Below are positions 6,938 through 15,042 of a stretch of 33,738 nucleotides of DNA, in pieces. How positions within the stretch are numbered: the stretch's first letter is position 1; every line of letters starts with the position of its first letter. Origin of the DNA: Bacillota bacterium (GTDB lineage: Bacteria; Bacillota; Clostridia; Christensenellales; CAG-138); the NCBI GenBank assembly GCA_016286445.1, contig JAEESS010000025.1, positions 1 to 33,738 of the forward strand, given 5' to 3'. The notes beneath the pieces are model-generated. The model made no database searches. It had not been told where the DNA came from and saw only the letters and a program-made list of their open reading frames with translations. Made by a program: the position numbers and the translations under genes.

Positions 6938-7822
6938 TTACCGTTCTTTTCCGAAGAAGAACACCGCGACCGTGCCGGGACCGGCATGGCAGCCGATGAT
7001 CGCGCCGATGTTGTACATTTCGATCTCGCCTTTGATGTTTTTGAACCGTTCTTTGATCTGCACTCTGACGCTTTCCGCGTCTTCGAGACAGTCCGAATGG
7101 CTGATAAAGACGCGTCCGCTGTACGAAGCGCCGTCGTCCGCAAGCTCCTCCATCTGATCGACAAGCGCTCTCAGCGCGCGCTTTTTGGTGCGTACGCGGG
7201 AATACACCGCAAGATGTCCCGGATGGTCCATGCGCATGACCGGACAGATGCCGAGCAGGTTTCCGATCCTGCCGGCGGCGGGGGAGATGCGTCCGCCGCG
7301 CATGTAGTACGTCAGCGTCGTCGAGCAGAACAGATGCTGGACGCGAAGGCGGTTTTTGAGCGCCCAGTCATAGAGCTCGTCGATCGTTTTGCCCTCGTCG
7401 CGAAGATCCGCGAGCGCCTGCATGAGAAAGCCGAAGCCGGACGACGCGCCGCGCGAATCGACGATAAACAGTCTGCGCTCCGGGAACCGTTCCTTCATGA
7501 GGTCCACGGCGGCGAGCGCAGCCTCGAACGTGCCCGAAAGCCCGCTCGAAAGCGTAACGTGCAGAACGTCCTTGTTTTCGGTCTCAAAGAGCTTTGTGAA
7601 GTATTCGACAAAGTCGGCGGTGTTGATGAGCGTAGTGGTGCCGACCTCGCCCTTGCGGATGCGGTCATAGAACGCCTTCGAGGACATGGTCTTTCCGAGA
7701 TCGTCCTTAAAGGGTACGCCGTCCAGCGTATAGTCGCTGTATATCAGGCGGACGTCCATGGAATCCAGCTTTTCCTGCGTAAGGTCGACGGGCGAGCAGC
7801 AGCTCAGGATGTAATCGTGCAT
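6938..7822 (-). CDS. DegV family protein (fatty-acid binding)
   Basis: A 294-residue DegV/EDD-fold protein; characterised members bind a fatty acid and some act as FakB subunits that present it to the kinase FakA. Seen: an N-terminal SCCSPVDL in place of the usual TDSTADL, PFKDD, a TTTLIN segment that contacts the acyl carboxylate in relatives, LSSGLSGTFEAA, MRGGRIS and the closing IGCHAGPGTVAVFF. The two Cys at the first ligand loop are unusual. No FakA homologue is in the window. AGGAG before ATG at 7822 supports the start. It has its own promoter at 7860. Confidence 0.9.
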   Translation of the reverse strand: MHDYILSCCSPVDLTQEKLDSMDVRLIYSDYTLDGVPFKDDLGKTMSSKAFYDRIRKGEVGTTTLINTADFVEYFTKLFETENKDVLHVTLSSGLSGTFEAALAAVDLMKERFPERRLFIVDSRGASSGFGFLMQALADLRDEGKTIDELYDWALKNRLRVQHLFCSTTLTYYMRGGRISPAAGRIGNLLGICPVMRMDHPGHLAVYSRVRTKKRALRALVDQMEELADDGASYSGRVFISHSDCLEDAESVRVQIKERFKNIKGEIEMYNIGAIIGCHAGPGTVAVFFFGKER

Positions 7823-7859
7823 CGTTTATTCTCCTGATTCAAGGTATATTTCACAGCAT

Positions 7860-7889
7860 AGTATATTTGACGCCCCTGTGAAAAGGCAA
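7860..7889 (-). promoter_or_regulatory. Promoter of the DegV gene
   Basis: On the minus strand TTGCCT (7884-7889), 18-base spacer, TATACT (7860-7865), about 37 bases before the start codon. Confidence 0.55.
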
Positions 7890-7921
7890 TCTATTGAATC
7901 GGCGCTGCGCTCTACTGTATG

Positions 7922-7986
7922 AAAAAAACACGGTAGAATCCGTTTTCGGGACTCTACCGTGCGTGGAATTGCAGTATTTCTGCGGG
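7922..7986 (-). terminator. Two-hairpin terminator module, copy 1
   Basis: Read on the minus strand after the stop at 8000: a small GCAG/CTGC hairpin (7971-7984), then a stem of 9 bp plus 3 bp (7929-7941 with 7949-7961) and seven T (7922-7928). The whole unit is nearly the same as 11729-11792; the stems differ by paired changes (GTAG/CTAC here, GCAG/CTGC there). Confidence 0.9.
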
Positions 7987-7999
7987 TTTTCGGCTCGCG

Positions 8000-10900
8000 T
8001 TATCTGCTGAACAGGACCTCGGCGTCCGGACCGTAGTACTGTGCGCGCTGTGCGTTGGCGTCGCCGCCTGCCCAATGGTGCGCCGTGCGGTAAGCATAGG
8101 AGAACAACTCCTTCAGCGTAACATTCCTGTCGCCGTTGCTGTCTGCGGGCATCGCTGTGCTTGTGTAGCTGATGCGCACACCGCTCGGATACTTGCAAGC
8201 CATGCCCTTGATGATCGCCGCGGTAAACGCGCCCTGCCGATAGCCCGAGCCGTCGAAGTAGCCGTCAAGGGAGGTCTGCGTCTTGGAAGCGGCGGTGATC
8301 ACGATGAATTTGCTCTTCTTGAACTCGCCCAGTTTGGCGTCCTTCGAGCGCACGCCTGTTTCGAGATCGTAGCCGGCGAAGGCGTCGATGACCTCGTTGT
8401 TGAACGCATCCAGCACATTTTCGCCGTTCAAAGACTTGTCGATCGTCGCGCCGCTGTGGCAGCTGTCGAGGATGACGATGACGCGCCCGTTGACTTTGTT
8501 GAGCTCGTTGGCGAGCATTGACAGCGGGATATAGGTATTATCGACGCCGACGAGTCCGCCGAGAACGTTGTTGTCATTCGAGCTCATGCCGTGTCCGGAG
8601 TAATAGAACAGGGAAACGCTGTCCTTGGTCGTATCCTTCGCAAGACCCCGGATGTCGGCAATGATCGCGGCAGCATATGCGTTTGAATATGCCATCGTAA
8701 CATATTTGTTCTTCAGACCAAACAGCATGCCCATCATGGATTGCGCATCGTTGACGCACCCATACAACGGGCTGCTTGCATACTTGTTCTGACCGATCAG
8801 CAGCGCGCGGTATTTCGGCATCGATCTTGCCGTCACGATGTTCGACCAGCCGCCGTAATACGTCATACCTTCAAACTTTTGATACGAACGGACGCGGAAG
8901 TAGTAAGATGTCCCGGTATACGAGTTGCTTTTCAGACCGGTGACGACACGCTGCGTCGCAGACGGGCTGCCGACCGTGACAAGCTGTACGTTCTGCGTAA
9001 ACTGAATGTTCGTCGCGCTCTGGATCTGGTAACCGGTAAAGAGCGAGCTCGGCTGCCATTTCACCGTGACCTTCTCAGTACCAAGCGTTGCGGAGGTCGC
9101 CGTGCGCGTGGTGATGCGCACGGTCGTTTTCAGCGGACCGACAAGACCGAGATTGAAGTTGCCGGAGTCGTTGTTGACGTTGCCGCCGATTGCAGCGCCG
9201 GAGACAGGATCGGTGCGGCGCGTAAAGTACGCTTTGACGCCGTACTGATACCGCGTGCCGGCATAGACCTTGTGATTGGCGTCGGCGCCGTCCGTGTAGA
9301 TCGTTGCGGTCGTGTTGTCCCACCGCGCGAACGTCGTCCAGCCGTTCGTGGTGCTGCTCCACGCTCTGCGGTAGATGACGTAGCCCGCCGCGCCTTCGAC
9401 CGGCTCCCAGGTCACTTTAATGCCGTCCGCGGTGTTTTCGACCGCGGTCGCCGTCGTCGCGGGCAGGTAGATCTTGAACGACCCGCGGCAGGTTCCGGTC
9501 AGCCCGTTTTTGAACGTGACGAACACATAGCCCGTTCCGGCGTTCGTGTTCTCCTTATATTCGTAATCATAATTTGCCGGATCGACCGTGCTGCCGTCCG
9601 TCTTGTTTATCACCGTGAACCGCGGCGTCTGCGCGCTGCCGTTCGCGATCACATACGCCGTCGCGCCCTTGAACTGCACGTCCTCGGCGCTCCACTCGAC
9701 GGCTGCGTCAAGCGTAAGGATCGGAATATCCTCGACCGTTTTGGTCTGCGTTTCAAACGCCGGATTGGCAAACGTCGCCGTATAGGTCGTTTCGCCCGGC
9801 TCGGTATAGGTCGCGGGCTTTGTCACTTCGCTTGTCGTCCGGACCGTTTCGGTTTCGACGTGCGACGCGTCGTTGGCACAGACGCGCGAGGCGGTGACGC
9901 TCGTATTGTCGCCCGCCCAGACATAGGTCGGCTCGCCCCACGCATGTCCGGTAGCGGGGATTGCTTTTTCCTCACGGCTCAGCTCCTTGCCGCAAACTGC
10001 GCAGTATATGACTTCTTCGGCATATCCGTCCTCGGTGCAGGTCGGCGCAGTTCCGTTTTCATATACCGGCTCGCCGGGCGTATGATCCCCCATCGGAAGC
10101 TCCTTCTGTTCGCGGCTGAGTTCCTTACCGCAGACCGTGCAGCATACGACTTCGTCATAATGCCCGTGATCAATACATGTCGACGGGACTTCGTTTTCAT
10201 AGGACGGATCCCCGGGAACGTGCGGATTGACCGTGACGTCGTAGGTCGTTGTTAAGGATTTGAACGTGACCGTCAGCGTATGTACGCCGGTTTCGCCCGC
10301 TGCATAGCCGCTTACCATATCAACGGTGATCGGTTCTTCTTCCTCAATATCGGGGTCGTAGCGGACGGTGAGCGTACCGCCCGTGGTATCGAGCGGCTGA
10401 TCGAGACAGTAAGTGCATTTGTCCGGCAGCGTTTTGATCTCGATCGAATACGGCATAAGATAGTGCCATGTCGCATTGATCAGACGCTCGTTATTGCTGC
10501 TGCCGATCGAAATTTCGTCGCGCATGCTTTTTGTGCCGTAATAGTAAACATCTTTCAAGCGAGCAGTGCATTCCGCAAAGGCGTCGTTTGAGATGCTTGT
10601 CAGACTGCCGGGGAGGGTGATGGATGTCACATTTTGGCATCGATAAAACGCGCAGATAGCAATGGTGGTTACGCCGTCGGGGACCTCATAGCTTGTTCGG
10701 GGAGAACCTGCAGGATATAGTTTCAATGTTTTCAGGTCTTTTGAATATACAACGCCGTCTACATCGCAAAAGGACGCGTTTCCTTCGTCAACAAATATAT
10801 CCGTCAGACCGGTACATCCGTAAAAAGCAGTGCTTTCGATGTAAGATGCATTTGCCGGTATTGTAATTTGTGCGAGTGAATTGCAATTCCCGAATGCGTA

Positions 10901-11596
10901 TTGCCTTATTTCTGCTGCGCCGCTGCCGAGCGTGACGGATTGTAAATTGAGGTTATTATAGAAACCGTAATCAGGTATGATCGAAACACGATCCGGGATC
11001 GTGATTTCCTGCAGATTGCATTTATAGAAAACCCGGGTGCCCAACGAGGTCAGATTGTCCGGAAGTGTAATGCTTGTCAGAGAATAACAGCAATTGAAAG
11101 CATCGGATCCGATTTTTGTTACGGTTTTCGGGATTGAGACGTCCGCCAGATTCGAGCATCCTCCAAACGCTGAATTTCCAATGCTCGTCACGCCGTTTCC
11201 GATCACGACCTTTTTGATTTGCGTCAGGTAAGCGCTCCACGGCTGCGTATTCTGGGTAAAGTTGTTCATCTTTCCGCTGCCGGTGATCGTCAGTGTGCCG
11301 GTGGATTCCGTAAACGTCCAGGTCAGATTGTCCCCGCAGCTGCCGGAGGCGTCCGAGGACGTTTCGGGAATGTCGATCGCGCCTTCCGGCTCGTCCGAAA
11401 CGGCAGGGGGAAGGAACGCATACGGTTCTTCGTCCGGCGTCTCTGCGTCGGGCAGGTCGATCTCTTCCGTCTCGTCGGACAGAATATCTCCATCCGTCGG
11501 GAGCGCGTCGGGTTCGTCGTCTGCGGCGCCGAACGGGATCGACGTGAACAGCAGAACAAGACCGAGGAGAATGGCAAGCAGGCGTTTTTTCATCAT
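8000..11596 (-). CDS. Secreted leucine-rich-repeat protein with C-terminal caspase-like peptidase
   Basis: A 1198-residue exported protein. Signal peptide 1-26; acidic linker 27-84; BspA/LRR_5-type leucine-rich repeats about 85-380 (repeated ITLP..TSIG..AF..C); an Ig-like bacterial domain about 385-457; two Cys-paired repeats (TC..G, CCTVCGKELSREQK and CAVCGKELSREEK) at 458-560; two fibronectin-III-like domains about 700-800 and 820-920; and a caspase-like (C14, clan CD) domain 926-1198 with catalytic His1002 in YYSGHG and Cys1046 in DSCHSG. An EF-hand-like loop (D1152-E1163) sits inside the peptidase and suggests calcium activation, as in metacaspases. It has no sortase motif or membrane anchor, so it is likely released. 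ATG at 11596 follows GGGAG; a farther upstream ATG lacks a ribosome site. Substrates are unknown; it may process proteins or bind surfaces in the gut. Confidence 0.88.
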   Translation of the reverse strand: MMKKRLLAILLGLVLLFTSIPFGAADDEPDALPTDGDILSDETEEIDLPDAETPDEEPYAFLPPAVSDEPEGAIDIPETSSDASGSCGDNLTWTFTESTGTLTITGSGKMNNFTQNTQPWSAYLTQIKKVVIGNGVTSIGNSAFGGCSNLADVSIPKTVTKIGSDAFNCCYSLTSITLPDNLTSLGTRVFYKCNLQEITIPDRVSIIPDYGFYNNLNLQSVTLGSGAAEIRQYAFGNCNSLAQITIPANASYIESTAFYGCTGLTDIFVDEGNASFCDVDGVVYSKDLKTLKLYPAGSPRTSYEVPDGVTTIAICAFYRCQNVTSITLPGSLTSISNDAFAECTARLKDVYYYGTKSMRDEISIGSSNNERLINATWHYLMPYSIEIKTLPDKCTYCLDQPLDTTGGTLTVRYDPDIEEEEPITVDMVSGYAAGETGVHTLTVTFKSLTTTYDVTVNPHVPGDPSYENEVPSTCIDHGHYDEVVCCTVCGKELSREQKELPMGDHTPGEPVYENGTAPTCTEDGYAEEVIYCAVCGKELSREEKAIPATGHAWGEPTYVWAGDNTSVTASRVCANDASHVETETVRTTSEVTKPATYTEPGETTYTATFANPAFETQTKTVEDIPILTLDAAVEWSAEDVQFKGATAYVIANGSAQTPRFTVINKTDGSTVDPANYDYEYKENTNAGTGYVFVTFKNGLTGTCRGSFKIYLPATTATAVENTADGIKVTWEPVEGAAGYVIYRRAWSSTTNGWTTFARWDNTTATIYTDGADANHKVYAGTRYQYGVKAYFTRRTDPVSGAAIGGNVNNDSGNFNLGLVGPLKTTVRITTRTATSATLGTEKVTVKWQPSSLFTGYQIQSATNIQFTQNVQLVTVGSPSATQRVVTGLKSNSYTGTSYYFRVRSYQKFEGMTYYGGWSNIVTARSMPKYRALLIGQNKYASSPLYGCVNDAQSMMGMLFGLKNKYVTMAYSNAYAAAIIADIRGLAKDTTKDSVSLFYYSGHGMSSNDNNVLGGLVGVDNTYIPLSMLANELNKVNGRVIVILDSCHSGATIDKSLNGENVLDAFNNEVIDAFAGYDLETGVRSKDAKLGEFKKSKFIVITAASKTQTSLDGYFDGSGYRQGAFTAAIIKGMACKYPSGVRISYTSTAMPADSNGDRNVTLKELFSYAYRTAHHWAGGDANAQRAQYYGPDAEVLFSR

Positions 11597-11665
11597 TCGT
11601 ACTCCCTTTGATCGCAACCGGCTTTCGGATCGGACGGTTCTTACGATCATATAATCTCATCATTT

Positions 11666-11693
11666 ATTATAACGGAGGATGCTTCAAATGCAA
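11666..11693 (-). promoter_or_regulatory. Promoter of the caspase-like gene
   Basis: On the minus strand TTGCAT (11688-11693), 16-base spacer, TATAAT (11666-11671). It leaves a leader of about 60 bases before the start at 11596. Confidence 0.75.
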
Positions 11694-11728
11694 ACAAAAC
11701 GAGGTGAAAAAAGGCGGATATTCCGAAC

Positions 11729-11792
11729 AAAAAAACACGGCAGGATCCGGTTTTCGGACTCTGCCGTGCGTAAAGCCGCAGTATTTCTGCGG
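11729..11792 (-). terminator. Two-hairpin terminator module, copy 2
   Basis: Four bases after the stop at 11797, on the minus strand: CCGCAG/CTGCGG hairpin (11776-11792), then a stem of 8 bp plus 4 bp (11736-11768) and seven T (11729-11735). It ends the four-gene membrane operon and matches copy 1 at 7922-7986. Confidence 0.9.
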
Positions 11793-11796
11793 GGAA

Positions 11797-13833
11797 TCAG
11801 AACTTTCCGGAATGCCCGCCGTGCGTGCCGCCGGAGGAGGAATGGTGCGTCGTGCTGCCGCCGTGGAAGCTGCTGCCGCCTCCGCCGCTGCGCCCGCCGC
11901 CGGACGACGATTGCTGCACGACATGGACCGAACGCGTGGTGTGCGTGCCGAGCAGCACGTTCGCGTTCTGCGTCATCGTAAACGACGAGGGCTCCATATA
12001 CGCCTCGGCGCTCGTCTGCTTGTTCACGCTGGTGAGCTGCCGCTTCAGCGCGTTTGCCGGGATGAACCCGAAGAGCAGACCGGCGATCGAAGCGATCGCG
12101 AGCGTGAGCCAGTTGACCGGACGCCAGTTGAGGATCTTTTCTCCGCGCTCGGCAAAGGCGGCGAATGCGCCGGGGATATCGTTTGCCTTCAGGTACGGAT
12201 CGATCGCCTTTACAAGCTTTGCGGTCCGCCTTGCGCTGAACTTATTCGACGCGAGATCGCCTCTGACGGCGACGGCGCTGCCCGTTGCGTTTGCGCCGAG
12301 CACGGCGGCGTTTGCTTCGAGCACCGTTTCACCGTTCAGGAAATCTTCCGCAAGCGCTTTGGGATCCTGCGCGGTCTCGTCATAGAGGAAGTACAGCGCG
12401 ATGCCGTGCTCCGCATACAGCGCGCGAAGCTGTTCGTTGGCGCTGAGACGCTGCGAGTCGTTGAACTCGTTTCCGACGAGAACGTGCGCATAGTCGCTGA
12501 TGATCTCGCTGCACAGGTCCATGTATGCGGACAGGGCGCCGTTTGTGTCGTTCGATCCGAGATACGGTTCGACGGCGTCCTTCACAGCGGCGAACTTCTC
12601 CGCCGTGAATTTCGCGTATGCCGCGGAGCCGACGGTCAGTATAACGTGTCCGTTCGGACCGCCCACGAGCACGATCGCATTGCTCTCTAAAAGACGGTTT
12701 TTAACGAAATCTTCCGCAAACGCGTCCGCGTCCGTGATCACGCTGTTTTCGAGGAAATAGATCCCGATGCCGTAGCGGTTTGCGATGGATTCGGCGCGGT
12801 CGTTGAAGGGCAGCAGCCGGTAATCGGTCCAGCCTTCGATGTAGATGCGGCGGTGATCATAGGGGATGCCGTCGCGCGCGGTTTTCAGAAGGTATTCGCA
12901 GCCGTCCGCAAAGGCGGAGAAGCCGCGGGAATAGTCGTTGTCGGAAAGGTACGGCAAGAACGACGTTTCCAGATATTCCTGAATGCCGTAGTCCGTGAAC
13001 GCGGTGATCCCGTAGCCGCTCGTGCTGATCGCGAAGTCGCGGTCCTCCATGGCAAGCAGCAGCAGAATGCCGTCGCCGTCGATCGTCGTGCCCTCTTCGT
13101 TCGGCTTCGCGCCGTAGCCGTAGCCGTTATAGTCGAAGTAATCGTCGGCATACGCTTCGGAGGTCTTGTTCCCGAGGCTCTGCACGGTCACGATCACGAC
13201 GTCGCAGCGGTATTCGCTGCCGATCTCTTTGAGCCGGATCGAGAGCGCTTCCGCTTGGTTTTGGGTCAGAAGATGCGCATGGTCGACCAGCGTCGGCTTG
13301 CCGCCGTCGGTCAGTGCGATATAGTCCGGTACCGTTTCCGAGTCCGGTTCGCCGGCGGCGTGCGCCGCATCCTGACCGTGCGTGTCGAAATACGCGCCGA
13401 GCGCTTCGTCCGCCGCGTTATAGAACGCAAGCAGTTTTCCCTGCGGATCGCCTTTGACCGCGCGGTACGCGTCCATGAGCGGACCGTCGACGACGTCGTC
13501 GTTCAAAGCGGCTTCGGCGATCGAACCGATCTGCAGCGCGTAGCGGTATTCCGCGCTGAAGCCGAACACCAGCGCGTTTTCCTCGACGACGTGTTCCGCC
13601 GCAAACTGCATGATGTAGGACGGCAGATCCTCGACGTCGCTGTAATAGAAGTAGTAGACGCCGACGCCGCGGTCCCGGGCGATCTCAACGGCGCGGGCGT
13701 TGATGGTTTCAAGCTCCTCCGCCGTTAAAATATCGTCGTCGACATACACATACTGCCCGTTGTCCGCGTGCGTCGTCAGCACGGGAAGGACCAGCAGCAG
13801 TGCGATCAGTAAAGCAGAAAACAGTCGTTTCAT
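11797..13833 (-). CDS. Membrane protein with four TPM-like domains (YdjH/YgcG-like)
   Basis: A 678-residue protein. Signal peptide 1-23. The canonical TPM domain is the second repeat (about 175-330: VDHAHLLTQNQAEAL, DVVIVTVQSLG, GDGILLLLAMEDRDFAISTSGYG), and three diverged copies flank it (about 30-160, 345-445 and 455-570), each with a helix start, a (V/I)YYFY or IYFL strand and a closing YL....GAFAAF type helix. One membrane span lies near 580-600 (LTLAIASIAGLLFGFIP), so the repeats face outside. The tail is rich in Ser, Gly and His. Single-TPM relatives (YdjH, YgcG) are usually under 300 residues. Function is unclear; relatives act in membrane stress or photosystem repair. GGAGG before ATG at 13833 fixes the start, which overlaps the upstream stop as ATGA. 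Confidence 0.85.
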   Translation of the reverse strand: MKRLFSALLIALLLVLPVLTTHADNGQYVYVDDDILTAEELETINARAVEIARDRGVGVYYFYYSDVEDLPSYIMQFAAEHVVEENALVFGFSAEYRYALQIGSIAEAALNDDVVDGPLMDAYRAVKGDPQGKLLAFYNAADEALGAYFDTHGQDAAHAAGEPDSETVPDYIALTDGGKPTLVDHAHLLTQNQAEALSIRLKEIGSEYRCDVVIVTVQSLGNKTSEAYADDYFDYNGYGYGAKPNEEGTTIDGDGILLLLAMEDRDFAISTSGYGITAFTDYGIQEYLETSFLPYLSDNDYSRGFSAFADGCEYLLKTARDGIPYDHRRIYIEGWTDYRLLPFNDRAESIANRYGIGIYFLENSVITDADAFAEDFVKNRLLESNAIVLVGGPNGHVILTVGSAAYAKFTAEKFAAVKDAVEPYLGSNDTNGALSAYMDLCSEIISDYAHVLVGNEFNDSQRLSANEQLRALYAEHGIALYFLYDETAQDPKALAEDFLNGETVLEANAAVLGANATGSAVAVRGDLASNKFSARRTAKLVKAIDPYLKANDIPGAFAAFAERGEKILNWRPVNWLTLAIASIAGLLFGFIPANALKRQLTSVNKQTSAEAYMEPSSFTMTQNANVLLGTHTTRSVHVVQQSSSGGGRSGGGGSSFHGGSTTHHSSSGGTHGGHSGKF

Positions 13834-14942
13834 AAGCAGCCGCCTCCGCATCCGAGAAAATGTCCGAGCAGGCAAAGTCCCGCAAGAATCCCCGCGATGA
13901 TCCCGCCGTACAGGAAGCGGAATTTCCAAAGCCTGCCCTTGTCGAGCGGAAGGTTGCCGACGAGCTTGCCGGTCTGTCCGTTCATGGCGAAGGTGTAGAG
14001 CTTGCCGTTCCACTTGACGTGCAGAAGCCATACGGGCAGCAGCGCGTACTCGCGGGTGTTGTTGCGCTCCGAAACCGTCGTGCTCTCCAAGGCAACGCTG
14101 CTGAATCCGCCGGTCGTTGCGGAAAGCCGGGCGCTCATCGTATTGGTGAACCGCGTTTTTGCGCGCTCCACGCTGACGTCCGCATCGACGTCGTAGCGGT
14201 CGGAGAAGTAACCCGAAAGGTACGCGGTCTGGAAATCGACCGCCTCGTCGAAGTTGAACGGCTCCAGCGAATCCATCAGCGCGTCGTTCATTTTTTCCGA
14301 GCCGTCCACCGGAATGCGGGAAAACCGCGCGGTCGCGGCGCGCAGAAGCGCATAGTTGGAGGTCTCGACGTAATCGTAGTTGCCGTCCGTCCACGCGCGC
14401 GAGGTAGTGCCCTTGAAGCGCGAGCTTGCGGAAACGTCCGACGAGAAGAGCCAGAACGGGACGTACATGCCCTTGATCTCCTCAATGCACGACTCCGAGC
14501 GGAACGCGTTCGGGAGCAGCTTCTTGCCGTGCAGATGCTTGCGGAATGCGTCCTGCGCCGCTTTTTTGTCGAGCTTGAACGGCAGCACCAGATCCGGCTT
14601 CCATTCGCCGGTGAACTGCCGCTTCATGATGACGGTGTTGTCGCAGAACGGACACCGCGCACTCGCCAGCGTATCGTCGCCTAGCACCTCGCCGCCGCAC
14701 GCCGCGCAGGTGTACACATTAAGCCCCGTGGCTTCATCCTTTTCCCAGCGCTCCGCGTCCTTCGACCACGGATCGCTCGTTTCGTTTTTGGCGTCTTCTT
14801 TGAGGAAGCTGTCGTAATCGATCAGATCCTGCGGGGAAAACGACGAGTCACAGTACGGGCAGACGACCTGCTGCGATCCGCTGTCAAACTGCAGGGACGC
14901 GCCGCAGGCAGGACATCTGTATTCCAATAATTGCTGTGGCAT
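13830..14942 (-). CDS. Zinc-ribbon protein with C-terminal membrane anchor (YdjG-like)
   Basis: A 370-residue protein. Two zinc ribbons open it: Cys10/13/28/31 (CPAC, CPYC) and Cys79/82/97/100 (CAAC, CPFC). A central domain of about 200 residues (VPFWLFSSDVSASSRF, LPVWLLHVKWNGKLYTFAMNGQTGKLVG) is typical of proteins often labelled 'TFIIB-type zinc ribbon' or wrongly 'PriA helicase'; there are no helicase motifs. A hydrophobic segment near 345-365 ends in a Cys/Gly-rich tail (LGCGGGCL). It is the middle of the SPFH-ribbon-TPM operon and overlaps the TPM gene by four bases, so the products are probably made in fixed ratio and interact. Start: AAGGAG six bases before ATG at 14942. Confidence 0.85.
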   Translation of the reverse strand: MPQQLLEYRCPACGASLQFDSGSQQVVCPYCDSSFSPQDLIDYDSFLKEDAKNETSDPWSKDAERWEKDEATGLNVYTCAACGGEVLGDDTLASARCPFCDNTVIMKRQFTGEWKPDLVLPFKLDKKAAQDAFRKHLHGKKLLPNAFRSESCIEEIKGMYVPFWLFSSDVSASSRFKGTTSRAWTDGNYDYVETSNYALLRAATARFSRIPVDGSEKMNDALMDSLEPFNFDEAVDFQTAYLSGYFSDRYDVDADVSVERAKTRFTNTMSARLSATTGGFSSVALESTTVSERNNTREYALLPVWLLHVKWNGKLYTFAMNGQTGKLVGNLPLDKGRLWKFRFLYGGIIAGILAGLCLLGHFLGCGGGCL

Positions 14943-14995
14943 CCGAATCTCCTTCCTGTCCGGTCAAACGGATCCGTTCGACCGATTTGAAACAA

Positions 14996-15023
14996 GCGGA
15001 GGGTGCGGCGCCGCACCCTCCGC
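14996..15023 (-). terminator. Perfect 28-base palindrome after the SPFH gene
   Basis: Two 14-base GC-rich arms (14996-15009, 15010-15023) with no loop bases. On the minus strand it is followed by CTTGTTTCAAA, weakly T-rich. It may attenuate transcription inside the operon, giving more SPFH protein than downstream products, or act as a processing or stability hairpin. Confidence 0.5.
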
Positions 15024-15042
15024 ATCGGGGTCGTAAAAGGGC

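Noticed and set aside
8741-10255. Plus-strand frame of 504 codons
   Set aside because: Antisense to the caspase-like gene, Arg/Asp-rich, no ribosome site or family motif.
13834-14394. 187-codon 5' extension of the TPM protein
   Set aside because: It overlaps the zinc-ribbon gene in another frame; GGAGG before 13833 and a signal peptide starting there settle the start.
13830-14942. PriA-like helicase annotation for the zinc-ribbon protein
   Set aside because: No Walker or helicase motifs; the similarity is limited to zinc ribbons.
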